DNA of 64,000 nt from Gemmatimonadota bacterium (GCA_026706635.1 JAPOYJ010000075.1:1-64000), one strand, 5' to 3'. Positions 17,526-27,473 are shown, counted from the stretch's first letter. Translations and numbers: made by a program. Notes: generated by a model not told the origin, from the sequence alone.

Positions 17526-19883
17526 GGGCCTGAGCGGCGGTCGCTGGAGGTCCTCGACTTCGGCCGAGTCCTCGAGCGCGTTGCGGACTACGCCTCCACC
17601 CGGGCGGGTAGGCGGGCGGTCCTCGCGATGGTGCCGTCGGCCGAGCTCCGCGTCGTCCGCGAGCAACTGCTGGCTGGCGAGGAGGCGCGCCGTTTTCTGG
17701 AGGAGCGGGAGGGGTGGTTCCTTCCGGCGGTCCCGGAGTCCGATGCCACGCTGCGGCGCCTGGGTGTCGAGGGCTCCGTCCTGACGCCGACCGAGTTGGC
17801 GGAGGTGGGGGGCCTCCTGGAGGCGAACCGGACGCTCGCCGCGGAGCTGGGGTCCGAGGGCGAGCTGGGGACGCTCGGCGCGCTCTGCAGACGCCTCCCG
17901 GCCGCCCCGGAGATCGAATCGGCGATTCGACGCGCCATAGGGCCCGAGGGCACCGTTCTGGACGGGGCCAGCCGCGAGCTCAGGAGGCTGCGCTCTCGGC
18001 TGGCGGGGGCGCGAAACCGGGTCGTGGCCCACCTGGAGGAGCTGCTGGGGACGCTGTCCGAGCGCCACCGGGTGCCCGACGCCTCGGTGACGATCCGAGA
18101 CGGCCGCTACGTGATCCCGCTCAGGCGCGAGGGGCGCAGGGCGGTCGGCGGATACCTGCACGACGAGTCGTCCTCGGGAGCCACGGTCTTCGTCGAACCC
18201 CCGTCGGCGATCGAGATGATGAACCAGCTCCGCACGCTGGAGCTCGCCGAGGCCAGGGAGGTCCACCGGATCCTCGTCGAGCTCTCGGCGCTCTGCCGTC
18301 CGCTCGCCAACGCTCTGGCCGGCTCGCTGGCGGCGATCACCGAGCTCGACCGGCGCCTCGCGGTCGCGCTGGCCGTCGAGAGGTGGGAGGGCGTGGCCCC
18401 CGAGATCGCGCCCGGCCCGCTCCGCCTCCGCCGGGGCCGTCACCCGCTCCTGGTCCTCGGCGACTCCCCGGCGGTCCCGTTCGACCTGGAGCTCGAGGGG
18501 ACGGAGCGCGTGGTCGTGGTCACCGGACCGAACGCCGGGGGAAAGACCGCCTTCCTCAAGGCGACGGGTCTCATAGCTGCCCTGGCGCAGTCGGGGATCG
18601 CTCCTCCGGTGGGCCCCGGCACCCGCCTGCCGCTCTTCGGTGCCATCCTCGCCGAATCGGGCGACGGCCAGTCGATCAGCGACAGCCTCTCGACCTTCTC
18701 CGCCCACCTGGCGAGCGTCGGGCGGATCCTGGAGGAGGCCGGGCCCACCTCGCTCGTCCTGATCGACGAACCCGGCGCGGGGACCGATCCGGGCGAGGGC
18801 GAGGCGCTGGCGCGGGCTCTCGTCGAGACGCTGGCGGGGCGGGGCTGCACGGCCGTCGTGACGTCGCACCTGGGGGGACTGAAGGAGCTCGCCGGTATCG
18901 ACGACCGAATTGTCAATGCCTCGCTCGCCTTCGACGGCGACCGGCTCGCGCCCACATTCCGATTCGCCAAGGGCAGCCCCGGGCGCTCCTACGGTCTGGC
19001 GATTGCCCGCGGCCTGGGCTTCCCGGCCGAGCTCCTCGATCGGGCGGAGAGCTACCGGGACGGGCGCGAGCTGCGCCTCGACGAGCTCCTGGCACGGGCG
19101 GAGGAGCGCGACGAGCATTCGGCGCGGCTGCTGGGCGATCTCGAGGGCGAGCGCGAGCGGCTGGACTCCCTTCGGAGCGAGCTCGAAGGCCGCGAGGCGC
19201 GACTTCGGCGTCGGGAGCGGGAGGCCGCATCGCTCTCCCGGGCCGAGACCCGCCGCATGCTCCTCGAGGGCCGAGGGAGGGTGGAAGCGGCGATCCTGGA
19301 TCTCAAGGCGGCCGCCTCCGAGAGCGGCGACCTCGCCGCTGCGGCCCGGCGGGCGCGGGTGGAGGTCGAGGCGGCGGCACGCGAGCTGGAGGGGGACGAA
19401 GCGCAGAGCGCGACGGCTACTCCCCACGGCCACGGCGCCCGGATCGAGCCCGGCACCCCTGTACGGATGACCGACACGGGCGCCCGGGGCGTGCTCGTTG
19501 GCCTCGAGGGAGGGCGCGCGGTGGTGAGGGTGGGCGGACTCCTCCTGCGTACGCCCAGCGAGCGCGTGATTCCAGAGCTGGCGGAGGTCGATAGGGCAGT
19601 CGAGCCGAGGCGCCACTGGGATGCCTCGACGGCTGCGCCCCCGGAGCCCGAGGTGGACCTGCGAGGGCTGCGCGCCGACGAGGCCGAGCGGTCGCTCCTG
19701 GGCGCTCTCGACCGGGCGGCGGTCGCCGACCTGCGCGAGGTGCGGGTCATCCACGGCAAGGGGACCGGGGCGCTCCGCAAGCGTGTCGGCGAGGTCCTGG
19801 AGCGTGACGAGCGGGTGGAGCGCTTCCGCGCGGGCGGAGTCGGCGAGGGCGGGTTCGGCGTGACGGTGGCCAGGATGCGCTGA
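17484..19883 (+). CDS. mutS2: Endonuclease MutS2
   Basis: 799-aa MutS2 family ATPase-nuclease acting on branched or recombination DNA, or on collided ribosomes in some species. It has the MutS core and clamp-like helices, a Walker A motif GPNAGGKT at about residue 348, Walker B VLIDEPGAGTDP, and ABC signature-like DSLSTFSAHL. A long coiled-coil follows around 520-640. A C-terminal Smr domain (from about 720) contains VDLRGLRADEAE and VIHGKGTGALR. Start GTG 17484 or TTG 17499; the conserved part begins LEVLDFGRVLERVADYAS. The start region lies within a pair of palindromes that probably control it. dnaG follows on the same strand. Confidence 0.93.
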   Translation: MEEPVLTDNGHNLSGPERRSLEVLDFGRVLERVADYASTRAGRRAVLAMVPSAELRVVREQLLAGEEARRFLEEREGWFLPAVPESDATLRRLGVEGSVLTPTELAEVGGLLEANRTLAAELGSEGELGTLGALCRRLPAAPEIESAIRRAIGPEGTVLDGASRELRRLRSRLAGARNRVVAHLEELLGTLSERHRVPDASVTIRDGRYVIPLRREGRRAVGGYLHDESSSGATVFVEPPSAIEMMNQLRTLELAEAREVHRILVELSALCRPLANALAGSLAAITELDRRLAVALAVERWEGVAPEIAPGPLRLRRGRHPLLVLGDSPAVPFDLELEGTERVVVVTGPNAGGKTAFLKATGLIAALAQSGIAPPVGPGTRLPLFGAILAESGDGQSISDSLSTFSAHLASVGRILEEAGPTSLVLIDEPGAGTDPGEGEALARALVETLAGRGCTAVVTSHLGGLKELAGIDDRIVNASLAFDGDRLAPTFRFAKGSPGRSYGLAIARGLGFPAELLDRAESYRDGRELRLDELLARAEERDEHSARLLGDLEGERERLDSLRSELEGREARLRRREREAASLSRAETRRMLLEGRGRVEAAILDLKAAASESGDLAAAARRARVEVEAAARELEGDEAQSATATPHGHGARIEPGTPVRMTDTGARGVLVGLEGGRAVVRVGGLLLRTPSERVIPELAEVDRAVEPRRHWDASTAAPPEPEVDLRGLRADEAERSLLGALDRAAVADLREVRVIHGKGTGALRKRVGEVLERDERVERFRAGGVGEGGFGVTVARMR

Positions 19884-19929
19884 TGCCGCACTCGCACCCT
19901 TCCCCTGCCCGCTCCGACCGGGACGAGTG

Positions 19930-21738
19930 ATGGCGCGCGACGACATCGTCGAGGAGGTGCGGGCCCGCGCCGACATCGTCGAGATCATCGGCCAGTTCGT
20001 CTCGCTCCGGAAGGCGGGCCGGGAGTTCCGCGGACTCAGTCCCTTCAAGAAGGAGAAGACGCCGTCCTTCTTCGTGATTCCGGCGAAGGGCTTCTTTCAC
20101 GACTTCTCCTCCGGGGAGTCCGGCGACGTCTTCGCCTTCCTGATGAAGCACCAGGGGATGAGCTTCCTGGACGCCGTGAGGCACGTCGGCGCGCACGCGG
20201 GCGTCGATGTCAGCAACCTCGGGAGGCGCAGGGAGAAGGACGACCCGGCGCGGCCCTACTACGAGGCGTGCGCGTACGCGAGCTCCTTCTACCGGGAGCG
20301 CCTCTGGGACGCCGCGGACGGCGCTAGGGCCCGCGCCTACCTGGAGGGAAGGGGCATAGGGCGCGAGACCGCCGAGCGCTTCGGCCTGGGCTATGCGCCA
20401 GACAGCTGGGAGGCCTTCCGCGAGGCGGCCTCGGTCCACGGCCTGAGCGAGCCGCTCCTCCTAGAGATCGGCCTGCTCAAGGAGGCCGAGGGCCGGGACA
20501 GGCCCTACGACGGCCTCCGGGACCGGATCACCTTCCCGATCGAGTCGCTGTCGGGGCGGGTAGTAGCCTTCGGGGGCCGCCTCCTGGGCAAGGAGGGCAA
20601 GGGCCAGCCGAAGTACCTGAACTCCCCCGAGAGTCCGATCTTCCGGAAGGGCGAGGTGCTCTACGGGCTGCGGCGGGCCAGGAACCACATCCGTCGCTCG
20701 GGCTCGGCGCTCGTCGTCGAGGGCTTCGTGGACGTGGTGTCGCTCTCGGCGGCCGAGATCGGGAGTGCGGTGGCACCCCTCGGGACCGCCCTGACAGATG
20801 GGCAGGCCAGACTTCTGAGGCGCTTCACCGAGCAGGTCTGCCTCCTATTCGACAGCGACGCGGCCGGCCTCAGGGCCACCTTCCGCGCCGCGGACACCCT
20901 CCTCGCCCACGGGGTCAGCGTCTCGGTGGCGACGCTTCCGGAGGGGGAGGATCCCGACTCGCTGGTCCGGGGGGAGGGGCGCGAGTCGCTCCTGGAGTGC
21001 GTGCGGCAGTCCGTCGACGTCCTCGACCGCAAGATCGGCATCCTGGAGGAGCACGGCTACTTCGGTTCGACCCAGGGTAGGCGCCGCGCCGTGGACCGCC
21101 TCCTTCCCACGATCCGCGCGGCGCTGAATCCGCGCGTCCGCGACATTTACGTGACCCGGGTGGCGGAACGCGTCGGCGTCCGGGAGGAGACCCTGCTGGC
21201 GGAGGTAGGATCGCGGCCCGCCCCCCGGGGCGACCCCGCTGCCCGCCGCCCCTCGCCCGGTCGCAGACGCCGGGCGCCTCGCTTCCACGGCCTCGGCCCC
21301 GAGCGCTTTCTCCTCCTGCTCCTCGTCAAGGAGCGCAGCCTGGTGGAGAGGGCGAGCGAGAAGGTGGGGCCCTCCGACTTGGAGGATCGGGCCAACCGCG
21401 CGATCTTCGAGGCGCTGGTTGACGACCCCGAGCTGGTCACGATGCCGGAGGGGAGCGAGAGAGAGGCGGTGAGGCGCTTCGAGGAGCTCAGCGCGGACCC
21501 CGAGAGGTGGGCTTCGCCCGCCCAGGCCTTTGCCGATGCGGTCGACAGCATCGCGACCCGGAACATCGACCGGCAGATCGAGTCGATCGAGGCGCGGCTG
21601 GCTGGGGCGAGTGCCGACCAGAAGCTAGAAATGGCAAGGCGCAAGGAGGCGCTCACACAGGAGAAGCTCGCCCGGAGCGTGGACTGGCGCCGGTCCGCCA
21701 GGGCGATCGGGACCATCGGCAGGAAGGCCGAGGAGTGA
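19930..21738 (+). CDS. dnaG: DNA primase DnaG (zinc ligands replaced)
   Basis: 602 aa. Makes RNA primers at the replication fork. The N-terminal CHC2-type domain is recognisable (GLSPFKKEKTPSFFV, GFFHDFSSGESGDVFAFLM), but all four expected zinc ligands are changed: S37, K40, D58 and S61 stand where Cys, His, Cys and Cys are usual. The TOPRIM catalytic core is intact (VVEGFVDVVSL, LLFDSDAAGLRAT). A C-terminal helicase-binding-like domain completes the protein. ATG 19930 (GTG 19927 just before it) follows CGGGACGA. It lies between mutS2 and the zinc-ribbon gene, probably one operon. Confidence 0.93.
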   Translation: MARDDIVEEVRARADIVEIIGQFVSLRKAGREFRGLSPFKKEKTPSFFVIPAKGFFHDFSSGESGDVFAFLMKHQGMSFLDAVRHVGAHAGVDVSNLGRRREKDDPARPYYEACAYASSFYRERLWDAADGARARAYLEGRGIGRETAERFGLGYAPDSWEAFREAASVHGLSEPLLLEIGLLKEAEGRDRPYDGLRDRITFPIESLSGRVVAFGGRLLGKEGKGQPKYLNSPESPIFRKGEVLYGLRRARNHIRRSGSALVVEGFVDVVSLSAAEIGSAVAPLGTALTDGQARLLRRFTEQVCLLFDSDAAGLRATFRAADTLLAHGVSVSVATLPEGEDPDSLVRGEGRESLLECVRQSVDVLDRKIGILEEHGYFGSTQGRRRAVDRLLPTIRAALNPRVRDIYVTRVAERVGVREETLLAEVGSRPAPRGDPAARRPSPGRRRRAPRFHGLGPERFLLLLLVKERSLVERASEKVGPSDLEDRANRAIFEALVDDPELVTMPEGSEREAVRRFEELSADPERWASPAQAFADAVDSIATRNIDRQIESIEARLAGASADQKLEMARRKEALTQEKLARSVDWRRSARAIGTIGRKAEE

Positions 21739-21749
21739 GGGAAGCAAAG

Positions 21750-22487
21750 GTGAGTGTGGAGAGAGCTCCGGCGACCAGCGGACTGCTGGAGCTGCAGACG
21801 ATGGACAGCCGGATCCGGGAGGCCCAGCGCCGGGCCGATGCCTACGGCCCCCAGCTGGACGAGATTGCGGCCGCTGCGGAGCGGGCCGCCGAGGCGGCCG
21901 ACGAGACCGGCCGCAGAGTGCGGGATCTTCAGGTGGAGGAGCGTCGGCGCCGACTCGCGGCGGAGGAGAAGACGGGGCGCGTGCGCCGGCTCGAGGAGCG
22001 GCTGAGGCAGGTGAGGACGCTCCGCGAGGAGGCGGCGGTGCAGGCCGAGCTGGCGGTGCTCAACCGCGCTGTGGAGCAGGAGGAGATGGAGGTGATCCAG
22101 CTCCTCGACCAGATCTCCCGGCTCGAGGAGCGGCTGCGCGATCAGCGCGAGGAGCTCGAGGGCGCCGAGAGCGAAGCCGATCCGGAGCGAGAGGAGCTCC
22201 TCGCCGGGCAGGCGATGGCCGTTGCCCAGGTCGAGCGCCTGAATGTCGTGCGCGAGGAGATCAGGGCCGAGATCGATCCGCGCCTGCTCCGCGCCTATGA
22301 CCACCTGGCCAGGGGCGGCAGCCGCAAGGCCGTCGCCCGCATGACCGAGGACGGCGCCTGCGGGTCGTGCTACTCGGTGATTCCGCTGCAGATCCAGAAC
22401 GAGATACGCACACACGCGCCGCTCGTGCGCTGCGAGGCCTGCGGGCTCCTCGTGGCCGCGCCCACAGACGAGGCCGACGGGGATTAG
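21750..22487 (+). CDS. Coiled-coil C4 zinc-ribbon protein (COG1579 type)
   Basis: 245 aa: a long helical coiled coil (residues about 10-185, rich in Glu, Arg and Leu) followed by a zinc ribbon with CGSC and CEAC pairs about 26 residues apart. This matches the COG1579 family of predicted nucleic-acid-binding proteins of unknown role. GTG 21750 lies 7 nt after AGGGA; GTG 21735 overlaps the dnaG stop and is an alternative. Its place between dnaG and recJ suggests a link with replication or repair, by context only. Confidence 0.8.
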   Translation: MSVERAPATSGLLELQTMDSRIREAQRRADAYGPQLDEIAAAAERAAEAADETGRRVRDLQVEERRRRLAAEEKTGRVRRLEERLRQVRTLREEAAVQAELAVLNRAVEQEEMEVIQLLDQISRLEERLRDQREELEGAESEADPEREELLAGQAMAVAQVERLNVVREEIRAEIDPRLLRAYDHLARGGSRKAVARMTEDGACGSCYSVIPLQIQNEIRTHAPLVRCEACGLLVAAPTDEADGD

Positions 22488-22599
22488 CGGACTCTCTCCG
22501 CGTCCGCGGTGGAAGCTGCGCCCGGAGCCGTCCCCCCACGCCGTCCGGGAGCTGAAGCGCGAGCTCAGGCTTCCAGAGGCTCTCTGCAGGCTCCTGGCG

Positions 22600-24216
22600 G
22601 TGCGCGGACTGACCTCACCGGAGGATGCGAAGGGCTTCCTGCGCCCGCTCCTCGGCGACCTCCACGATCCTTCGCGGCTACTCGATGCGGAGGTGGCGGC
22701 CGAGAGGCTGGCCCACGCAGTCCGAGGTGGCGAGATGGTGGTTGTGCACGGCGACTACGACGTGGACGGGATCAGCGGGGCGGTGCTCCTGACTCTCTGG
22801 ATCCGGGCGCTGGGGGGGCGCGCCGAGGCGGTCGTGCCCGATCGGCTGCGCCACGGCTACGACCTCTCGGGGCCGGGGGTCGAGAGGGCGGCGGAGCTCG
22901 GCGCCGCGCTCCTCGTGACGGTGGACTGCGGCATCGTGGCGCTGGAGCCGTCCCGCCTCGCCGCCGAGGCCGGGATCGACCTGATCGTCACCGACCACCA
23001 CACGCCGGGCCCCGAGCTTCCGAGCGCGCTGGCCGTCGTGAACCCCAGTCGTCCGGGGTGCGCCTATCCGAACAAGGGCCTCTCCGGCTGCGGGGTCGCA
23101 TTCAAGGTCGGCCAGCTCCTGGCCGCCGGATTGGGACGCCCGGCGGACGAGAGCTGGGAGTACCTCGACCTGGTGGCGCTCGCCACGATCGCCGACCAGA
23201 TGCCGCTCGTCGGCGAGAATCGCATCCTGGCCCGCTACGGCCTGCGGCAGCTGGCGCGCACCGGGCGTCCGGGTCTCCGAGCGCTGATGGCGGAGGCGCG
23301 AGTGCGGCCGGACGAAGGACTCGAGGCGGGAGACGTGGCCTTCAGGCTGGCCCCCAGAATCAACGCCGCCGGAAGGGTGGGCAATTCCGACTCGGCGCTA
23401 CGGCTGCTCCTCGGCGACGACTCTGCCGAAGCCGGTCGCCTCGCCCGCAGGCTGGAGAGCGACAACTCCGCCAGACGCGAGCTGGAGGGGAAGGCGACGG
23501 GGGAGGCGCTGGCGGAGGTGCGGTCGAGCTACGATCCTGAGCGCGACCGGGCGGTCGTGGTCGATGGCGAGGGGTGGCACCCCGGCGTGATCGGGATAGT
23601 GGCGTCGAGGATCGCCGAGCGGATCTTTCGCCCCGCGATCGTCATCTCGGTCGAGGGCGACCGGGGGCGGGGAAGCGGCCGCTCGATCCCCCATTTCGAC
23701 CTGCACGGCGCTATTTCCCGCTGCGGCGACCTCCTCGAGCGCTTCGGCGGCCACCACCAGGCGGCCGGACTCGACATTCGGCGCGACCGCATCCCGGCGT
23801 TCGCCCGGGCCTTCCAGGAGGAGGCCCGCCAAGATCTGGGCGACGCCATCCCCCGCCCCAGCCTCGATGTGGAGCTAGAGGTCGGCCTTGAAGAGGTCAC
23901 GCCCGAGCTCTGCCGCTACTACAGCTACGCGGGGCCGTACGGTCGCGGCAACCCGGAGCCGATCCTCATGGCCCGAGGAGTTCGGGTCGAGCCCGGCGTG
24001 CGCGTCCTGAACGGCGGCCACGTCGCCTTCCGCGTCGAGCAGGGCGGCGCGCGCCTGAGGGCGATCGGATTCGGGATGGCGGACAGGGTGGATACCGATA
24101 GCCTCGGGGACGCCCCCGTCGACCTGGCCTTCACCCTGCTCCGCGACGTGTGGCGCGGACACCCGACCGTCAGTGCGCGGGTCGCGGAGATACGGCCGTC
24201 CGAGTGCGCATCATAG
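22600..24216 (+). CDS. recJ: Single-stranded-DNA exonuclease RecJ
   Basis: 5'-3' ssDNA exonuclease of the DHH family used in repair and recombination. Motifs: HGDYDVDGISG, TVDCGI, TDHHTPG (the DHH motif) and the DHHA1-type FGGHHQAAGLDI, followed by an OB-like C-terminal domain (538 aa from GTG 22600). The true start is unclear: family-like N-terminal residues (WKLRPEPSP.. LKRELRLPEALCRLLAVRG) run on in frame upstream to about 22510, but there is no ATG, GTG or TTG there, so the protein may start at a rare codon. The end overlaps the start of rsmD by 13 bp. Confidence 0.92.
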   Translation: MRGLTSPEDAKGFLRPLLGDLHDPSRLLDAEVAAERLAHAVRGGEMVVVHGDYDVDGISGAVLLTLWIRALGGRAEAVVPDRLRHGYDLSGPGVERAAELGAALLVTVDCGIVALEPSRLAAEAGIDLIVTDHHTPGPELPSALAVVNPSRPGCAYPNKGLSGCGVAFKVGQLLAAGLGRPADESWEYLDLVALATIADQMPLVGENRILARYGLRQLARTGRPGLRALMAEARVRPDEGLEAGDVAFRLAPRINAAGRVGNSDSALRLLLGDDSAEAGRLARRLESDNSARRELEGKATGEALAEVRSSYDPERDRAVVVDGEGWHPGVIGIVASRIAERIFRPAIVISVEGDRGRGSGRSIPHFDLHGAISRCGDLLERFGGHHQAAGLDIRRDRIPAFARAFQEEARQDLGDAIPRPSLDVELEVGLEEVTPELCRYYSYAGPYGRGNPEPILMARGVRVEPGVRVLNGGHVAFRVEQGGARLRAIGFGMADRVDTDSLGDAPVDLAFTLLRDVWRGHPTVSARVAEIRPSECAS

Positions 24217-24776
24217 GGGGCGAGTGGAGGGGCCGGCCGATCGTGGCACCCCGGGGGAGGGGAGTGCGACCCACAACCGACCGCGTCCGCGAGGCGCTGA
24301 TGTCGATCCTCGCCCCCCGGCTGCCTGGCGCAACGGTCGTCGATCTCTTCGCCGGCTCGGGGGCGCTGGGGCTCGAGGCGCTGAGCCGAGGGGCGAGCCA
24401 CGCCACCTTCGTGGAGCGCAGTCGCCGTGCAATCCGGGCGATCGAGCGGAACGTCCGGTCGTTCGGTGCCGAGGGGAGGGCAACGGTCGTCTCGGGCGAC
24501 GCGCTCGCCCATCTCCGAACCCTGGCTCCCCGGAGCCGCGATCTGGGGCTGGCCGATCCTCCTTACGGCCGCGGCTACGCCTTCGAGCTGCTGAGGCGCT
24601 ATTCGCGCAAGCCCTTTGCGGGGGAGCTGTGGATCGAGCACGATCGCCGAGAGGAGCTACCTGCGGGGACATGGGTGGAGCAGAGGCGCTACGGCGACTC
24701 CATCCTTACTGCGGCGAGGGTGCCGGCCCACCATGGCGACGGTCCGGCAGTCCGTGGACAGACTCGGGCACTGTAA
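24204..24776 (+). CDS. rsmD: 16S rRNA (guanine(966)-N(2))-methyltransferase RsmD
   Basis: 190 aa. Methylates G966 of 16S rRNA using SAM. The start VRIIGGEWRGRPI and PTTDRVREALMSIL are characteristic; the SAM loop is VDLFAGSGALGLEALSRGA, and the catalytic motif is ADPPYG (usually NPPY or DPPY). GTG 24204 lies inside the end of recJ, suggesting translational coupling. The last residues (VRGQTRAL) are encoded by the inserted repeat element, and the stop TAA is part of its first TGTAA half-site, so the native C-terminus was probably trimmed or replaced by the insertion. Confidence 0.9.
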   Translation: MRIIGGEWRGRPIVAPRGRGVRPTTDRVREALMSILAPRLPGATVVDLFAGSGALGLEALSRGASHATFVERSRRAIRAIERNVRSFGAEGRATVVSGDALAHLRTLAPRSRDLGLADPPYGRGYAFELLRRYSRKPFAGELWIEHDRREELPAGTWVEQRRYGDSILTAARVPAHHGDGPAVRGQTRAL

Positions 24777-24941
24777 ACCATAGGTTACATATTGTAAAGC
24801 ATGAATTACACTGCGAGTAGACCATTTGTAAACTGTGGATTACATATTGTAAAGTATACATTACATTATGGCGGACTAGCGGAGCGGTCTAGTGGGGATG
24901 CAGCGCTGCTCGAATGTTGCGGGAGGCTTGTCCGCGGGCTG
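24747..24941 (+). repeat. Interspersed composite element, copy 5 (both ends, two cores)
   Basis: The most complete copy. Left end GGCAGTCCGTGGACAGAC; first core 24772-24810 (TGTAA-N8-TTACA, TAT, TGTAA-N8-TTACA); 16-bp spacer; second core 24827-24865 with the same layout and the same TAT spacer. The right arm GGAGCGGTCTAGTGGGGATGC leads to CTTGTCCGCGGGCTG. All eight half-sites are perfect TGTAA/TTACA. The left end overlaps the rsmD C-terminus. Confidence 0.9.
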
Positions 24942-25057
24942 TTCACGTCCCGCCGGTCACCAGCCGATCATATCCCTGGCTTGAGCACCCGGCGGCGATA
25001 GCGTAGCTTGGACGGTACGCGGCGCACCGGACGGCGTCCCCAGGCGAGCGAGGGAGC

Positions 25058-26281
25058 GTGACGGGAAATACTGTGGCGGTTGACGTGGGGGGCGTGCCGG
25101 TCGGCGGCGGTAACCCCATCGTCGTGCAGTCGATGACGAACACCGACACCGCGGACGCCGCCGCGACCGCCGTCCAGGTCGGGGCGCTTGCGGATGCCGG
25201 CAGCGAGATCGTGCGCGTCACCGTCAACAACAAGCAGGCCGCCGGCGCGGTCCCCGAGCTATTCGAAAGGCTTGCGGACCTTGGCTGCACGACGCCGATA
25301 GTGGGCGACTTCCACTACAACGGCCACATCCTGCTGAGGGACTACCCCGAGGCGGCAACCCTCCTCGCCAAGTACAGGATCAACCCGGGCAATGTGGGGA
25401 CGAGCCGACGCGACGAGAACTTCCAGGCGATAGTGCGCATCGCCATCGAGAACGGCAAGGCGGTGCGCATCGGGGTCAACTGGGGCTCGCTTGACCAGCG
25501 CCTCCTGACGCAGATGATGGACGCGAACGGCCGCCGCCCCGAGCCGAAGGCCGCCGACCAGGTGGTGCGCGACTGCATAGTGGAGAGCGCTGTCCGCTCC
25601 GCGGAGCTGGCCTTGGAGACCGGGCTCGGGGAGGACAGGATCGTGCTCAGCGCCAAGGTCTCGGGGGTTCGGGATCTGATCAGCGTCTACAGGCAGCTCG
25701 CGCCGCTGACCTCGCACCCGCTGCACCTGGGTCTCACCGAGGCGGGGATGGGGACGAAGGGGATCGTGGCGACGGCCGCGGCGCTCTCGCCCCTCCTCCT
25801 CGACGGCATCGGCGACACGATCCGGGTGTCGCTCACCCCTAGGCCGCACGGCGACCGCACCGAGGAGGTGCGGGTCGCGCAGCAGCTCCTGCAGTCACTC
25901 GAGCTCCGGAGCTTCGAGCCAGCCGTCACCTCCTGCCCGGGGTGCGGCCGCACGACCAGCACCTTCTTCCAGGAGATGACGGAGAACATTCAGGGACACA
26001 TCTGGGAGCGCATGCCGAGCTGGCGACACGACTATCCCGGCGTCGAGGAGCTCAAGGTCGCCGTCATGGGGTGCGTGGTGAACGGGCCGGGCGAATCGAA
26101 GCACGCCGACCTGGGGATCTCGCTGCCGGGCACCTTCGAGGAGCCCAAGGCGCCCGTCTATGTGGACGGGAAGCATCTGCGGACGCTGAAGGGCGATCAG
26201 ATAGTGGAGGAGTTCAAGGAGATTCTCGGCGACTACGTGATGCGCAGATACGGTGCCCAGCAGCCACGGGGAGAGGGGTAG
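25058..26281 (+). CDS. ispG: 4-hydroxy-3-methylbut-2-en-1-yl diphosphate synthase (IspG/GcpE)
   Basis: 407 aa. MEP-pathway enzyme that converts the cyclic diphosphate MEcPP to HMBPP using a [4Fe-4S] cluster. Conserved starts [16 protein letters not shown] and [11 protein letters not shown], and cluster ligands CPGC (near residue 294) and [17 protein letters not shown]. The GTG at 25058 follows GCGAGGGAGC. The length fits the short bacterial form. The efflux adaptor gene begins 4 bp after its stop, so the isoprenoid gene and the pump genes share a transcript. Confidence 0.95.
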   Translation: MTGNTVAVDVGGVPVGGGNPIVVQSMTNTDTADAAATAVQVGALADAGSEIVRVTVNNKQAAGAVPELFERLADLGCTTPIVGDFHYNGHILLRDYPEAATLLAKYRINPGNVGTSRRDENFQAIVRIAIENGKAVRIGVNWGSLDQRLLTQMMDANGRRPEPKAADQVVRDCIVESAVRSAELALETGLGEDRIVLSAKVSGVRDLISVYRQLAPLTSHPLHLGLTEAGMGTKGIVATAAALSPLLLDGIGDTIRVSLTPRPHGDRTEEVRVAQQLLQSLELRSFEPAVTSCPGCGRTTSTFFQEMTENIQGHIWERMPSWRHDYPGVEELKVAVMGCVVNGPGESKHADLGISLPGTFEEPKAPVYVDGKHLRTLKGDQIVEEFKEILGDYVMRRYGAQQPRGEG

Positions 26282-26285
26282 TGGG

Positions 26286-27473
26286 ATGGCGGCCTCCAGA
26301 TCGACGCTAAAGGTCCTTACCGCACTGATCCTGGTGGCGCTGGCGGGGTGGGCGACGTGGGCGCGGCTCCGCGTCGTGGAAGACGAGGCCGAGGACGAGG
26401 TGGATGCGCCCTCGGCGGCGGAGGGAGCGGTGGTCGAGTCGGTGCAGGAGCAGTTCAGAACCGAGCTGCCGGTGCCAGTCGCCGGAGCGGTGGCCATACT
26501 GGACACGCTCAGGATCTCGGTCGGCGCGGAGGGGCGGGCCGAGGCGATTCGCCTGGCGAAGGTGAAGGCCAGGAAGTCCGGCCTCCTCTCCGATCTGCGC
26601 GTTCGGGAGAACCAGCTCGTCGAGGCCGGCGACACCCTGGCGCGAATCGACACGACCGAGTACGCGCTCGATCTTGCGGCCCGCGGCGCGGCCCTCCGGA
26701 GGGCCCAGGCCGACTACCGGGCGCGGATCCTCGGCGACGAGGCGATCGCCGATCCCGAGGCGCGCGAGGCCCGCGACAAGCTCGCTCGCGCCGTCACCGG
26801 CCTGGAACAGGCGGAGGTCGACTATCGCAGGGCCGTCCTCAATCTGGAGCAGACGGCGGTTCGCGCTCCCTTCGCCGGCCGCGTTGCCGACATCATGGTC
26901 GTGGCTGGCCAATTCCTGGGCGAGGGCGAGGAGGTGGCCACCGTCGTCGACGCCGACCCGATCGAGGTCGCCGTGCAGGTGCTGGGCACCGAGGTGGTGC
27001 ACCTCGAGGAGGGGAACGCGGCCACGGTCGAGTTCACCGCCTTTCCGGGGAGCCCCTTCATCGGGAGGATCGAGACGATCAACCCCCTGGTGGACCCGGC
27101 GACGAGCACCGCCCGCGTGACGGTCCACATCGCCAACACCGACGGGAGCGTGCTTCCGGGGATGTACGCCGAGGCGCAGCTGGAGGCGCGCAAGTTCGCG
27201 GGCCGACTCCTCGTGCCGCGCACGGCGCTCCTCGAGGCGAGCGATGGACGGCCGTACCTCTTCGTCCTGGAGGAGGACCGCGCCGCCTGGCGGTACGTCC
27301 ACCCGGGGATGCAGAACGACGAGCTGGTCGAGCTTCTCGATCCGGGGAATGCGCGGGAGTGGGTGGAGGCGGGCGAGACGGTGCTCGTGGACGGGCACCA
27401 CTACCTGACCCACGACGCCCTGGTGAAGGTGACCGACGACCCTGTGGGCGAGGGCGGGAGGCCGTCGCGGTGA
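26286..27473 (+). CDS. RND efflux periplasmic adaptor (membrane fusion protein)
   Basis: 395 aa. Links an inner-membrane RND pump to an outer-membrane channel. N-terminal membrane anchor (LTALILVALAGWATWARLRVV), then a biotinyl-lipoyl-like half (KSGLLSDLRVRENQLVEAGDTLARID), a helical hairpin (about 125-195) and the second half (TAVRAPFAGRVADIMVVAGQFLGEG), followed by beta-barrel and membrane-proximal domains. ATG 26286 follows GGAGAGGGG. First gene of a four-gene efflux cluster; the TolC gene overlaps its stop by 4 bp. Confidence 0.9.
   Translation: MAASRSTLKVLTALILVALAGWATWARLRVVEDEAEDEVDAPSAAEGAVVESVQEQFRTELPVPVAGAVAILDTLRISVGAEGRAEAIRLAKVKARKSGLLSDLRVRENQLVEAGDTLARIDTTEYALDLAARGAALRRAQADYRARILGDEAIADPEAREARDKLARAVTGLEQAEVDYRRAVLNLEQTAVRAPFAGRVADIMVVAGQFLGEGEEVATVVDADPIEVAVQVLGTEVVHLEEGNAATVEFTAFPGSPFIGRIETINPLVDPATSTARVTVHIANTDGSVLPGMYAEAQLEARKFAGRLLVPRTALLEASDGRPYLFVLEEDRAAWRYVHPGMQNDELVELLDPGNAREWVEAGETVLVDGHHYLTHDALVKVTDDPVGEGGRPSR

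Noticed and set aside
22509-23540. Open frame overlapping recJ as a separate gene
   Set aside because: Arg/Gly/Pro-rich shadow frame fully covered by recJ, which has all DHH-family motifs.
24772-24865. TGTAA/TTACA array as a small CRISPR
   Set aside because: Units are short dyads with 3-bp and 16-bp gaps, not 25-40 bp repeats with unique spacers; most loci have only two units, and no cas genes are present.
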